DNA from: Liolophura sinensis
Lineage: Eukaryota > Mollusca > Polyplacophora > Chitonida > Chitonidae
DNA length: 64,000 nucleotides
Direction: 5' to 3'
NCBI RefSeq assembly: GCF_032854445.1
Contig: NC_088300.1
Span: 42,895,682 to 42,959,681, forward strand
In this document: in pieces, positions 49,215-61,523 of the stretch
How the letters are laid out: every line of letters begins with the position of its first letter
Numbering within the stretch: position 1 is the stretch's first letter
The notes under the pieces: generated by a model
Database searches by the model: none
What the model was told of the DNA's origin: nothing
What the model saw: only the letters and a program-made list of their open reading frames with translations
Position numbers and translations under genes: made by a program

Positions 49215-50925
49215 TATTATTTAGTATTGTGGTTACGGTCATTATACTGGTCATCCTAATCACTCATGTACACTACTCACAAACGAGTTACAGACAAGCT
49301 GTGTACACGCGTATGGTATGCTGTGGTCAAGTAATGTACATGTAAAATTGCTATTATAATAGAGATGTGACATACGAATAGTTAAATCAAGCTATAGACT
49401 GGGCAACCAACTGGTGTCTAGCTTGTTAACATGCAGAGTTAAATAGATTAAGTTTGGGGATTAACCTTCCACATGTGCATTTGACTAATCAGTCAGTGTT
49501 TGTAATTAAAGAAAAAGTTTATACCTGAAACCAGCAACTGTTAACTAGTAGTTAAGTAAACAAACAATTGTAAGTATAAATATGGTTGTTTTACAAGTAG
49601 AGAGAAGAAGAAGGGTTTGGTGGTGGACCTGTACGGACCTCAGAGTCTGGTCACTCCCATGCTGTTGTGTATAATAAATGCCTGTTGTTACTGAGAACGC
49701 CTTGGAGAGTTTCCTATCTAAGTTAGACAAGAATGATAGGAATGAAGATAAATGACGGTAACCATCCTGGTCACAATTTTACTTAAGACCTTAACCCAGC
49801 TCTTAGTATGTACACTTCAATTAGTATGTATCATCTTGTAATACCAACATCAACAGTTTAGACAGCACCAACACATGTATGTACTGTATAAATACAGAGG
49901 TATTTTGAATCACTCGTCAGGATGGAAGCCTTTACCAATACAAAGGAACTCAAGATCCCTGCTAACAATGATCACCATGACCTACCAGTAAGCAACACAG
50001 TTCCCAATGGAATACCATGTAGGCATCTATCCGCTCCTTCCTGATAATTAATGTTACTTTTCAGCACGTTCAAGGCATAATTTGGGCAGTCCCATTACTT
50101 TTCATTACTAAAATTTTCTTAGTTTGCACTTGCATGATGTCCTTCAAATAAAATGAATTTCATCAATAATTTAGTAATTAAATAATTCTTCTGTTTATTA
50201 AATGAAGGTTGCTGTTCACAACATCATAAATTCAAATTTGTTCTATGACACAAACATCTTAAAAATGTTCTCTTTCATTTGAGGAGGGTTGTTTATTTTT
50301 TATGTTTATATTTTCATCCTACTTGCATGTATTATTTCATTTGTATTTTGGTTCAAAGTGGGATGAAATAATTAAAGTACACACAATAAAGCAGCACAAT
50401 TGGGATGGGCTTACATGATTACCAGAGCTGAGTCTACTTTCAAAATTTTACAAAACTTTTTTATACATAAATTTTGACAATCATCAATGCAATGACAATA
50501 TTGTTCTCAATAATGAGACCGCCTGTAATGAAGTGAAACTGCTACGGTAGTCCCCTACCCTGTAAACCCTAACTCTATATACAGCATACCATTAGTACAC
50601 GCATCTGCTTCTTGCTGTCAGAAGAAACATTATTTCTCCAGTGGTTCATCTCTACAACCTGTACATTCATGTTTTCAGCTTGAGGATTAATTACACACAC
50701 AAAAAAAATGTTTTCATGTTGTTGATTTTTAACAGCATGCATGAACTTATATGTCAGTATATTACCAAAATTTACTCAATTACCATTCGCTATGGAAAAC
50801 AAGTTGTTGCAAATTACTTAACAAGGGTTATGCGAAATCCAACTGCTCAATGGTAATCACTTCAGTTCAAATGGCAGCCTTGGTTGACAGGTTGTGTCTT
50901 CATGTTGTGCACACCATGTTTACAG
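49215..50925. other. Non-coding, nothing recognised
   Basis: No repeat blocks or domain-bearing open frames are seen. Adjacent to a GAGT-rich tail at the right. Confidence 0.4.
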
Positions 50926-51003
50926 TGAGCGAGTGAGTGAGCAAGTGAGTGAGTGAGCGAGTGAGTGAGCGAGCAAGTTCTCAGGATTTAACATCATAAT
51001 TAA
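50926..51003 (-). mobile_element. SINE-A tail, left part of a split copy
   Basis: GAGCGAGTGAGTGAGC repeats, then GTTCTCAGGATTTAACATC, form a diverged SINE-A tail. The body resumes at about 51568, on the other side of an inverted-repeat insertion. Confidence 0.7.
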
Positions 51004-51567
51004 AGGAGAAGAAAATTTAAATATCAATCAAATACCATTGAAAAGAGTATGCATTTCCTCACAGGTGCATGCCACAAAACAAATTTTAATATGTAGCTCA
51101 AGTTGATAAATTATAAATAGAGTCAGCGCCAAAGTCCGCTGTGGGCATCTCCATTTTGCCTAAGAACTAGTCCTGAAGTCTTCTGTGTTAGAAGAATTGC
51201 CGTTGGAAACCGCCGAAGTGCAGTTCATACATTTCCGGTAGAACTCTTCTTCCCAGAAGGCAGCGAACACTACAGTTCGTTTTCCGCTTGACGATTGGGA
51301 AACCAGAATGGTGGACGTAGGTTAAGTGTTTACACGAACAAGCCAGCAGTTTTAACGCCTCTCACTGGCTGAGAGACAACTCACCCCCAGCATAAATTAC
51401 AGGGTGTTAAAGATGGAGGATGTCATGGACGATTTGTGCCAGCTTTGCCGTTTTCATGCTTTACGTGTATGGCGAGGAAAAATCGCAAAATTATGCAGCA
51501 GGCACCACCAGATAGAAAAAAATGTGCTCTTTTCAGCCCATAGTGTCATGTTTTTAAGTTTTCTTCT
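51004..51567. mobile_element. MITE-like element inserted in SINE-A
   Basis: The left end reads AGGAGAAGAAAATTTAAATA. The right end in reverse complement reads AGAAGAAAACTTAAAAACA, an inverted repeat of about 15 matching positions. The interior is unrelated to the SINE. A short plus-strand open frame beginning MEDVMDDLCQLC lies at about 51413. With no transposase inside, it is best described as a non-autonomous DNA element. Confidence 0.65.
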
Positions 51568-51840
51568 CGAGGAGTCCTTTTAGCGTGTGAGATGCGGGGA
51601 CGGATTTTCACCTCTCTTGATCTCCACCTGTACGGTCAAGTTCTGCTTACTGAGACAACTTGCCAAAGACAAGCGAGCCCTTCCACCCCACCTAATATAC
51701 GTGAATGGGTAGACCAGTCGTTACACTATCCTCTTAATGTTGAGCATCAAGAGAGGAAACTGCAACTACCTATCTTAATGCTGAGCATCAAGAGAGGAAA
51801 CTGCAACTACATGTACCTCTTTAAGCGTTAGGCACACCGT
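51568..51840 (-). mobile_element. SINE-A body, right part of a split copy
   Basis: GAGGAGTCCTTTTAGCGTG onward matches the SINE-A body. The segment around GAGCATCAAGAGAGGAAACT is duplicated (51744 and 51784), giving an internal 40-bp repeat. The tRNA-like head beyond GCGTTAGGCACACC is missing. Confidence 0.7.
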
Positions 51841-52455
51841 GTTTAATATCACCAGTCTGATTAAAGATTGAATATTAAACAATGCTCAACAATGTAAATT
51901 TAAACAATGTAGCTGACCCAAAAATAAAATCTTATTCTGGGGCTACAAGTATACTGAAGTCGAATACAAAATTAACTATAAAGTAATGCTGGAAAAAAAG
52001 AAAATCAAAAAACAGTGACATTAACTGACCCAAACATAAAACATTACCTTGACATTAAAACTGAATAGTACTACATGTAGCTAATATAAAATGGCAATTT
52101 GAATGAAAATATAAATATACCTAATTATTTAAAATTATTTATTTTGAAGTCTTCAAAGCATGCCCATTGTCCCCACCAAGTTTCAGCAAGATGTTGCAAA
52201 AACTGTGGCAACAGCTGATCCAAACAAAAAATCCTACCCTGGCCCAAGATAATACTGGGTAAAATGGCAAAGCCCAAAATCTTATAATCTGAATAAAAAT
52301 GCAACTATCCCTATTTTATAATCAATTTGAGTAAATATCCAAATCATGATCATCATTCCTACCAAGTTTCATAAAGGTGATGTGAAAACTGTGAGGCTAG
52401 CAGACCCAAACATAAAACCTTACTCAACTGACCCAAACAAAAAACACACCGACAC
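51841..52455. repeat. Degenerate repeat with recurring CTGACCCAAACA
   Basis: Variants of CTGACCCAAACATAAAAC followed by TTAC occur near 51911, 52027, 52216, 52400 and 52429, each preceded where visible by similar AAACTGTG and CCAAGTTTCA phrases. Spacing is irregular at roughly 115-190 bp. I read it as an old, eroded tandem repeat. Confidence 0.5.
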
Positions 52456-53403
52456 CAAAACCGACACCACTTTCCCCCCACACTGACAATACCTTGCCTT
52501 ACTTCATAACAGCGAGCTAAAAAACATGTCAATACCAGCAGATAGAAAACCTGTAAATGCACTTGCTAAACATGCCAATTTATGCAGAAATAACGAACTT
52601 AGAAACTGAGCGTACCTGAACGAACAATAGGTCCATTACAGGAAGTCAGATCCATGCTCATTTGCAAACTATACATAGCTTGAAAACTGGCTGCACTTGC
52701 TGAGGCTATAATTGAAAGCATGGCCATCCGTGAACTCTCTCGCTCACATATAAACTAGTGCTGCCAACATGCCACGTACAGTGGGTATAAAACAGGATAA
52801 GCAAGCATTGGTAAATTCACACGTTTGACTCATACTTAATCACAGGTTGACCATGTCTTAAGAAAAGACAATGTCACTGCAGCAAGTAGACAGTCCTTCA
52901 CAAGCTTGTCCTTTAAAGCTAGCAATACATGGAGCCACTGGAAAATATGGAGTTTACAGGAAAACATATCCTGTACACCGGTAAAACTGAGTGACTGCTG
53001 GTAAAGCCTGCTAAATTAGCATCAGCCTTAATCACTCAGCCATGCAGATGAGTGGTTCACAGTGAATAGGATACCATGAGCACTTCCTATCAAAGGTACA
53101 GACGTTGTATGCATTCATTTGCATGTCAAAGTAATGGGTCTTATATAATAAGCTGAGGTAAAAGGAATATAGAGAAGAAAATGGTGTACAAAACCCATGT
53201 ACATATACAAGTGTGGTGTGACAGCTAATTAATACATGTAGTGTGGGCATGCATCAAAGTGCAAAGTGTTTCCTGTTCTTGAATAGCTACTGAACGACCC
53301 ACATACATAATCAAAATGAATCTGCCTAAGACACATCCCAATTTAATCTGTCCACAATACTAAGGAGGTAGCTGTACAAAAAGGACAGTCTGTAACCTAT
53401 TTA
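52456..53403. other. Non-coding, nothing recognised
   Basis: No SINE, array or coding signal until the SINE-A tail at 53.4 kb. Confidence 0.4.
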
Positions 53404-53450
53404 TGTGAGTGAGTGAGTGCTTGGGGTTCAATGTCCTACTTAACAATTAT
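53404..53450 (-). mobile_element. SINE-A tail fragment
   Basis: GTGAGTGAGTGAGTGCTTGG, then GGTTCAATGTCC and TACTTAACAATT, match only the tail. No body follows. Confidence 0.75.
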
Positions 53451-53572
53451 CTATTTATGCACACTGTATGTAAATTGCAAGTGTCAGCACATCACGTCCA
53501 CAAAAATCACTGAAGCAGACAGTCACAGAGGTATTATAACGTACAAATTTGTGTACATGTGGATAGGGATAT

Positions 53573-54150
53573 GAAGCACACATCACAGATCACACACTAC
53601 GGACAAAACACAGGTCACACACTAAGGACACTAAACAGGTCACACATCAAGGACTCTACACAGGTCACATTTCAAGGTCACATTTCAAGGTCACGCAACA
53701 AGAACCCAACACACAGCACTCCTCAAGGACCCAACACAGATCACTCATCAAGGACACAACAAATGTCACATATCAAGCACACTACATAAAATTCAGATCA
53801 CATATCAAGGACCTAACCCAAGTCACACATCACAGACACAATTGAGATCACACATCAAGGACACAACTGAAATCACACATCAAGGACACAGCTGAGATCA
53901 CATATCAAGGACACAGCTGAGATCACACATCACGGACACAGCTGAGATCACACATCAAGGACACAGATGAGATCACACATCAAGGACACAGCTGAGATCA
54001 CACATCAAGGACACAGCTGAGATCACACATCAAGGACACAGCTGAGATCACATATCAAGGACACATTACAGGTCACACATGAAGGACACAACTCTGGTCA
54101 CACATCACGGACACAGCTGACATGACACATCAAGGACACAACTTAGCCCA
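53573..54150. repeat. 25-bp tandem array
   Basis: The unit GAGATCACACATCAAGGACA plus CAGCT repeats about 20 times, most regular at 53830-54060 and more diverged at both ends. No gene is associated. Confidence 0.95.
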
Positions 54151-57100
54151 CCCATCTATCGCCTGTATTTCCAGTGTACCTGAAAATCAGCATAGGGACA
54201 AGTACCTAACAAAATATAACACAAAGCCTGCACTTAAACAGAGTGATGCCATAATGGTACATTTGAGGACTATGTTATAGTCCGAGCTTTAAATCGTAAA
54301 CACAGCACACAGATTGCCAAGGTCATTAAACGGTCACGTCAACAGTCTCTGTACAGACATATCCACTCCTTATACACAGAAACAACATTATTTTGGAAAC
54401 GTGAGTGGCTATGACTTTGACGCATTCAAAAATATCACCTTATACCTGTATCACACATATATGATCAATGCAGGTATTAATAACTGACAATGAAGAGCAA
54501 CATTTAATTACGTCTATGAATGATTACGGTATAATGCGACATTGGTACGTCGATCATCAAAAACAGCTTTTACAAGAATTCATCATAGCATTGCCTTGAA
54601 CAGAACTCCATGTAGCCCTAAGGACAGTCTTATGGCTTGACAGCAACTCACACATCCTCACGTATTAATTGATTTATTGACTCAAGATTTACATAACATC
54701 AGAGGCAATACTTCTACAGCTCAGCAACCATGATATTACTCGGATCGCATGCATGTACCTGAAACTTCCAGGTAAATCGAAGCAGTGGTATTTTGGAAAG
54801 TTTGCTTTGACCCTTGAACTGATTATCTGGGATTGAAACATCCCTTGTCCTCACATCTAATTAGACCATTTTCTTTCCCTCCATTAGGATGTAGCTATAT
54901 GTATGATGTGTTTTTGTTGATCAGTTCTAGACAGACCAATCTATTCTTGCCTTTTTAGCAGAATAAAAGTAACCAGCTTTGGGCTCTGGTAGGTCGTGCT
55001 ACATAGCTGCTATAAATACATGTGAATATCAAACAATAAAACTTGATATCTAAATCACTAATGATCTCCAGTTACAATTCCTGTCCTTTTCATGCAGAAC
55101 ACTGAATTCCTGTCTTTATTCCTTCCCTTACCCTTAACACTGACCATCATTGATGTAAAGAAAAATTCTTGAGTGAGGGGCTAAACAACAAAGAAATAAA
55201 TAAATAATACACTTTAATACATACTATGTGGTAGGTAAGACTTCAACATGATGACATGACCAATCTTAACTTATAAAGTTAAAGGATACAAGATAAGGTA
55301 CATTAAAATAAAGAGAATAGTTTCAAGAAACACAAAGCAAGCATTTTTGGGGATATTTTACATCTCTGTATGAGCCCTCATTTTATGCATATTTTCCATC
55401 CATGGATAGAGATATCTGGAAATGATGTCATCGATGAACATACTGGAAATGTTGGACCAGCTTAGCACCCCTAATTCAAGGCTTGCCCCCAGCAAGGTTG
55501 TTTTGACAGCTTTAAGCACTGACACCATAGCAAGCTACTTCTATAATTTCCTGGGGCCTCATTTTTACACCCCAAGAAGAAAGCTAATAAGCATTTTTGT
55601 AGTTTTATATGTTAGGCAATTACAGATTCAGAAATAAAATGCAAGTGCTTCTTGTATCTTTTAAATGTACAACTGACATAATCCATTCTATGTCAACCAG
55701 CTTCATGTCATTTATAAAGCTTGTTACCTGAGCAAGAACCTGTACCTGTCAAGATGTGAAAACTGGTCTAAATAGGTCTTTGGCCTCGTTCCTCTTCAAC
55801 CCATAGCTCTCTATCTAATGATTAGTCATCCTGACAGAAACAATATTAACAGCATCTGCCAGAACATGTTCTATAAATGCACTTGAATTATAACAGAATT
55901 ACCTGGACAAGCAATTCCACCAATAATGAAATTCCATTAGTCTTGATATTGATTCCACCATTAACATCACTTGAGGAAAACACTATTCACTAATCTATAC
56001 ATCATGAATACAGATTATTATTGGACAAGGCTAATTACACCCTGTGTACACAACAACAGCCAGGCTGTCTTTCTCCTCACGTTGTAATTTGCTTTTCTAC
56101 AGTCCAGATGCTTTGGCCTTTATAGTAATAAAGCAAAACACAGGCAAATACGTGTCTGGAAAATTGATGAGGATCAGTATGTATACTGCATGATATACAG
56201 CTGTACCTGTGCATCTTAAAAGGTCAAATATTTACAGATTTACTGTTACAATACAAACTGAAGACAGTCTGCCGCAGAGCTGAGCTCAGGTGCACGGAAA
56301 ACAGCGCGCAAGCTTCTTATTGTCAGCAAGCTCAGAACATCCGCTCAACACCAAGCCATAATTGGCTTAACACACATGTACAGGTATCTGATACAGCTAC
56401 AACATCTGCACCTTGGCTCCGAAGGATTTTCTTAGCGAGAAGCACAATGGAGTATATAACTGCTTATTTAGATTAACAGGACCTCTCATACCTAATTTCA
56501 CAGGGACGCACATCAGTTTGTCATTTTCTCTTCAGTAAATATGGAACTCCATGAAATATGGACAATTATTTAATCATAGCTAACGCAGCAATAAAGCTAA
56601 TATATTTTCAAGCAAAAATCACCTTTACATGCAGGAGCAGAACATCTACTTTATCTCTGTACATTTAAGAGTTTTCTTTACTAAAATCTGGGTGTAAATA
56701 ACCTTAGTGCATGTAAATTATTTTCTGACTTTGTATGAACTCAATATACCCTCAAACAAATATACAATTTATGCAATAATAACATATGTAATTTAAATAC
56801 ATGTATGTAGATACAAGGAATATACATGGAAATAGACAATTTTGTTACCATGGCAAGTGTGGAAAAGGATGGCACACAGGCACCTCTGTATCTACATGTG
56901 TACATGTATGTGTGTATCAAAAAATTAAAACAACTGGAATTGTACCAATCCATACAGTGCGCAAATGGGAACAACGTACATCTTGAAACTTTTCGACCTC
57001 TAAAGCACTTTTCCCAGCGGAACTTATGCACACATTTATTATGAGGTTTCAAAATACTGATTGTAGAGAAGGTTGACAAGGTTGAAGAAATAATGTAGTC

Positions 57101-57933
57101 AATCAGCATGGTTACCATGGCAACCCCTAGAGCCAGACAACAGTATATATAAATCATATTTGCGTTTCAGACGAACACCATTTTTTTTTCAAATAGAAAT
57201 GTCACGAGATCTCGCAGTACACAGGAGCTGCAGGCTAATATTCACTCGACGGCCTTTGCTTTAAACTAGCGCCAGACATATGTGCGAAATTAAATATGTT
57301 TCATTGAAATTCTGCATTGGAAGCCGTGCTCCCATTTACAGTAACTTAGAGTAAAAACAATACAGAAACTGAAAATACCTAATAGAAAGTTTAATTTTAA
57401 AATCTTGCTATTGGCCATGAAAAGCAGCTTCAACTTGAAACTTCAAAGGCCACTGTCCATGACTGTGTGCTAATTTGACCATGGCTGATGTGTAGCTGCA
57501 AGTGAGTATAAACTGGGAACATGGCTAAAAAGATTAAAACTAAATACGAGTTAAATCTAAATCAGCTTCATGAAAGCAGTTGAAATGGATAAATGTGTGG
57601 TGCAACATGTGATTAACTTTGTCTGTATCCACAGGCAATTCAAACAGAACTTGCCAAACAACACCTTTTGTAGCCCGGACATGGATGCCGACAAGCAAAC
57701 AGACAGACAGACAAAATCGCAATATCATAAATTATGACATTAGTTGTCCCAACTATGTCTGGCATATACGGTATAAAGATCTGCACCCTCAAAACAGCCG
57801 AAGCCATGGAAATTTGCCATACATGTACACATGCACAGAAAATCAAAGCATTACATTATAATATAGGCTAGCCTACCATAGCTCTATACGGCAGTACTGT
57901 TTATAAACATAACGACATACATACTCTGTACAA
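54151..57933. other. Non-coding; one possible SINE-B tail remnant
   Basis: A plus-oriented SINE-B-like tail (ATTCTTGAGTGAGGGGC followed by AAATAAATAAATAA) lies at about 55166-55207. The 138-codon minus-strand open frame at 56741-57157 has no domain signature. Nothing else is recognised in 3.8 kb. Confidence 0.4.
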
Positions 57934-58008
57934 TCAAAAATTCTCTTCTTTCAGAGGCATTTAGGAATTGGGATGGTATAGATTGACAGAGGCAATACTT
58001 ATGGATAA

Positions 58009-58458
58009 CAATACCTCGACCACCCCAATATATATATAACCATTCCGTACATAGGCACCCCAAGCTACCAGATAAGAAGACTCCTGCACGACAAACTGAA
58101 CATACAAACAATGTTTACCTCCGCATCTAACCTTAAAACCCTACTCAAAGCCAATGGAAAGAAACAGCCAACCCATAGGGAAGAACCCAAAGGATCTGTG
58201 TACTGCATTAATTGTGATTGTCAACAGCAATACATTGGAGAAACTGGTAGACCACTCAATATCAGAATTGCAGAGCACAAGGCCTCAGTAGAAAAATTAG
58301 ATGGAAAATCAGCCCTCAGTGACCACATCAGAGCCTATCCAGAACACCAACTCCAATGGAACACAGTTCATACCCTACAAAACAACCAGTCAGACTATAA
58401 AAGAAGGAAACTGCTGGAAGCCATCATGATCCGACGACACAATCCACAGCTTAACTGA
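58009..58458 (+). pseudogene. Penelope-like GIY-YIG endonuclease fragment
   Basis: Open frame whose N-terminal part (IPYIGTPSYQIRRLLH, then KLNIQTMF) resembles the linker after the reverse transcriptase in Penelope-like elements. The GIY-YIG nuclease follows: GSVYCINCDC, YIGETGRPLNIRIAEHK, then a downstream SDHIRAYPEH segment. In the family this nuclease nicks target DNA to prime reverse transcription. The coding stretch is uninterrupted from 58009 to the stop after 58458, but no reverse transcriptase precedes it, so it is a truncated remnant. An internal ATG lies at 58111 and is probably not a true start. Confidence 0.85.
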
Positions 58459-58639
58459 GACAGCAGGTACCACCTACCAAGCGCCTACAATGACCTCATC
58501 AGATTAGACAGTGACCGCCTTAAACCCTGAAGCCATTAACCCTGAAGTTATTATCTATGTTACATTGTTGCCTGTTTTTGACACCACTCACTCTCTTGCT
58601 GTATATATGTTGTCTTGTATCGCTGTATGTTCATATGGT

Positions 58640-58674
58640 TTGATAACGATGTAAGAACCTACATCGAAACGTCA
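58640..58674 (+). ncRNA. Degenerate hammerhead-like motif in the Penelope 3' region
   Basis: A perfect 7-bp stem CGATGTA/TACATCG (58647-58653 and 58660-58666) with loop AGAACC is preceded by TTGATAA and followed by AAACGTC. This is the arrangement of the hammerhead core (CTGATGA, stem II, GAAAC) known from Penelope-like element termini. Two of seven core positions in the first strand differ, so cleavage activity is unlikely. Confidence 0.5.
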
Positions 58675-58731
58675 CCAACACAATAAATCCAGGAATTGTT
58701 ATCCATAAGTAATGCCTCTGTCAAAAATTCT

Positions 58732-59470
58732 ATTATTTAACAGAAATGAAAACTGAAGAAAACTCCAAATCGGTAAATATCTTCAAAACTAAGCCACTCT
58801 GCAAAGCAAAAGTCCAGAGTGTACTCGGACTCACCGAGGCCAAAAATCCCAGTGACAAGCTCTTTCTTTCAGTGGTTAAGAATTTTTTTTCACCATGGTT
58901 CAGACCGAAGACAACAACAACAACATGTTTGGAAATACAGTATGAATGTCAAAAAAAAAAAAAAAAAAAAAATGAAAATAAGAGCCTGTCAGTGAGATCA
59001 TTTGTCATCACTAAGTCCGTATATACTTTATGGTCTCTCAGTACAACTTTTCCTCAGCAGCGTGGCTTATTTTTAAACATGTTTACCGATAACTGTATTC
59101 AATCAGAAAGTTAACATTTTACTTTTAGGAAGGCGTTCGCATTATAACTCTCGTGGCTGCGACACTCGATAGATAGATAGATGAGTTACATATATTGCAA
59201 CTAATCGATATGCCATGTGGTCATTTGACCGGTACACCTGTACTAAATGTACCAGTGTACATAGGCCTACACTGATACAGCGCATCATGGGCGAAACTCA
59301 ATCTGCGAGCGCCGAAACGGTTGATCAACAACAGTCAGGCCTGAAGGACAACAACAACCACAATTCGCGTGTAAAGCCATGTTGTTTGTGACAAGACAAC
59401 ACCCCCACTTTAGGTCAAACCTCAGTTTTAGACATTAACGAGATGACAATTTCAAGTTATGTACACTTAC
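58732..59470. other. Non-coding; A-run and short GATA repeat
   Basis: A run of about 22 A residues lies at about 58952-58973, and (GATA)n at 59168-59182. From about 59280 the sequence is richer in CpG than its surroundings. Confidence 0.5.
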
Positions 59471-59680
59471 CACCAGCAAGCAATGTCCAAGAAGGTTGTC
59501 GGGTTGTGCGAATGTCACAGCCAACAGGTCATAGTGCTGTGATCCGGAACGGTGAACGTTAGATAACCACACAGAGTGACCTCCCTTGGCATTATATCAG
59601 CCACATCCTGACTATGCACCAGTACACGTACATTCGCAGGCCAACACAATGTGTAGACAAAACAGACGACAATATATAGG
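59471..59680 (-). promoter_or_regulatory. Possible minus-strand promoter and non-coding first exon
   Basis: On the minus strand a TATA box (CTATATATT at 59671-59679) is followed about 200 bp downstream by a strong splice donor GGTG|GTAAGTGT (boundary at 59471). The region has more CpG than most of the window. If real, this would be a 5' untranslated first exon of a gene whose later exons lie to the left. No coding exon could be linked to it. Confidence 0.25.
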
Positions 59681-60419
59681 CCACAGGTACGAGCGGCGAC
59701 AGCACTTCTTTGAGAAATGAAGTTGCGCGATGTATGGGGCTAACTGTAGTAACCCACCCCCATCCCTTTTAGTGCTGAGTACACACGATTAACCTTCCAT
59801 GGGATTAGACAAGGTGACTGACGGATTAGTTGTTCAATAAAGTGTAAACAAATGACTGCGTGATGTTTAATAAGGTCACACTGGCAATATTTTATCATTA
59901 GTTGGCAGAATTGTCCGACAGCTAATTATACGCAGCGTTCGGGCGATTCTGCCACCTATGAATTTATATCCCGGGCTAACTAGCTACATCTAAACATTAA
60001 AAAAGCGACCAGTCTCAAGCAACGCTAAGCCAAATCCTGGCGACAAGTGTATTTTGACTTTCGCTCTTGATCCGGTATAATCTTTAATCCACTGGCAGAC
60101 GTAAATAATTGGCAATTACTTCATACTAAGTAGGCTACTAGGTTTTACGCACAAAATATCCTGCTTGTATCTTTTGATATTCATTTTGGAACAAATTGCT
60201 TAAGAAATCGTTAGAATTTACTTTTTTAAGCCTCGATATCAGCATTTCCATATAGGCTTTCGAACAATGACTATGCTTTTTTCACTTCTCAGTCTGGTCA
60301 GTTCTAAGTGCAAGGTTCGCACAATTCGTTGAAGTACACTGTAGCGACGTATCCCTTTGTGGATTATATGTAAGCCCTGAAGGTTTTTTAAAAAACAGTT
60401 AGGCATGGGACTGATGCAT

Positions 60420-60420
<1 letters not shown>
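59681..60420. other. Non-coding, nothing recognised
   Basis: Unclassified spacer between the possible promoter and an (AT)n tract. No repeat blocks found. Confidence 0.4.

Positions 60421-60421
<1 letters not shown>

Positions 60422-60465
<44 letters not shown>
60422..60465. repeat. (AT)n microsatellite
   Basis: About 22 uninterrupted AT dinucleotides. Confidence 0.98.
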
Positions 60466-60467
<2 letters not shown>

Positions 60468-60639
60468 TTATGTCAATTTAATACCTCAAAGTGATGTGCT
60501 CCACATTATAAACATTGACAAATCTTATATAACATAATGCCATAATGCCACATTACGTTATACAAGTTTACAACAATCATTTCGCTCCATAACATTTACA
60601 GGAGCGTAGGTGGCGCAATATCTCAACCGATGAAGAGAG

Positions 60640-60994
60640 TGAGTGAGTGTGTGCTTGGGGTTTGACGTCGTGCTTAACAATTTTTCAGTCATATGACGAC
60701 GAAGAAATCCTTAGAGTGCATGTAATGTGCCTCCTTGTTGCAGGACGGATTTCCACCGCTCTTTCATCTAGTGTTGCTTGACTGAGACGCCTTACCGAAG
60801 GCAACTAAGCCGTCCCGCCCGAGCCATTATACTGATACGGCCCAACCAGTCGTTGGACTGTCCCTTTCATGCTGAACGCCAAACGAGGAAGTTACAACTT
60901 CCTCTTTTAAGGTCTTAGATGTGACTTCACCCAGGATTGACCCTGGATCTACCTCTCCAGCGGACGCTCTACCAACTGTGCTGTCAGGGCCGTT
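60640..60994 (-). mobile_element. SINE-A, complete, with 12-bp target duplication
   Basis: The tail TGAGTGAGTGTGTGCTTGG is at the left, the body is well preserved, and CGCTCTACCAACTGTGCTG is at the right as the complement of the A-box region. CGATGAAGAGAG is duplicated at 60628-60639 and 60995-61006. Confidence 0.95.
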
Positions 60995-61006
60995 CGATGA
61001 AGAGAG

Positions 61007-61388
61007 GGTCCAGATGTTGCCAAGGCTCTCGAACCACACAAAGCCGTACATGCACGCGGTGAGCGTGTTTCAAGAGCAAAAAATATCCATCCTCAAGGTT
61101 GTGATTAAGTAGGCCTATATATGCCACATACCAGATATTTTGTCACAAATTTTGGTATCGGATCACTTTCATACTTTACAAGTACGTACCGGCCCCTTTA
61201 ATTTCCTTCGAAATACCTCTATATCAGTTGTAAAATATTTACTCAAATAGCGCATGCGAATAAAACTGAACATTGTTAATTACACATTGAGTAATGAGGC
61301 CGATAGCCAGCGGGGTGGAGATAGTTGGTGGATGGTACAAAGGTAAGAGGAACGACTGTCTCACCTAATTATAGGCGCGGGTGTATGG
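61007..61388. other. Non-coding, nothing recognised
   Basis: Short spacer between SINE-A and a small inverted-repeat element. Confidence 0.4.
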
Positions 61389-61523
61389 GCCACTTTCACA
61401 AAACTTCGCGAGTAACATTTCTCGTAACATATTTCGTAAACGACGTTGTCTTGTGCCCTAAGGCGACATCATTTGTGAGAAAAATTACGAAAAGCTGATT
61501 AAGATTTGTGAAAGTGGACCCAG
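61389..61523. mobile_element. Small MITE with inverted ends
   Basis: The left end GGGCCACTTTCACAAAA and the right end reverse complement GGGTCCACTTTCACAAAT match over about 15 bases. The ~135-bp length, fold-back structure and interior with CGTAA motifs fit a miniature inverted-repeat element of a type common in marine invertebrates. Confidence 0.75.

Larger units (their letters stand above)
57945..58731 (+). mobile_element. Penelope-like element, 5'-truncated
   Basis: The segment contains the C-terminal, GIY-YIG-bearing part of a Penelope-like retroelement and its 3' untranslated end with AATAAA (58682). The reverse transcriptase is missing, as is usual for 5'-truncated copies. Inverted sequences of 30 bp with one mismatch lie at 57983-58012 and 58695-58724. 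TCAAAAATTCT occurs at 57934-57944 and 58721-58731, which may be the target duplication. Confidence 0.8.

Noticed and set aside
53573-54150. CRISPR-like array of regularly spaced repeats
   Set aside because: The 25-bp units are contiguous with no unique spacers, and the genome is eukaryotic.
56741-57157. 138-codon minus-strand open frame
   Set aside because: Rich in Tyr, Cys, Ile and His, as expected from translated AT-rich, TACATGTA-rich sequence. No domain, no splice context.
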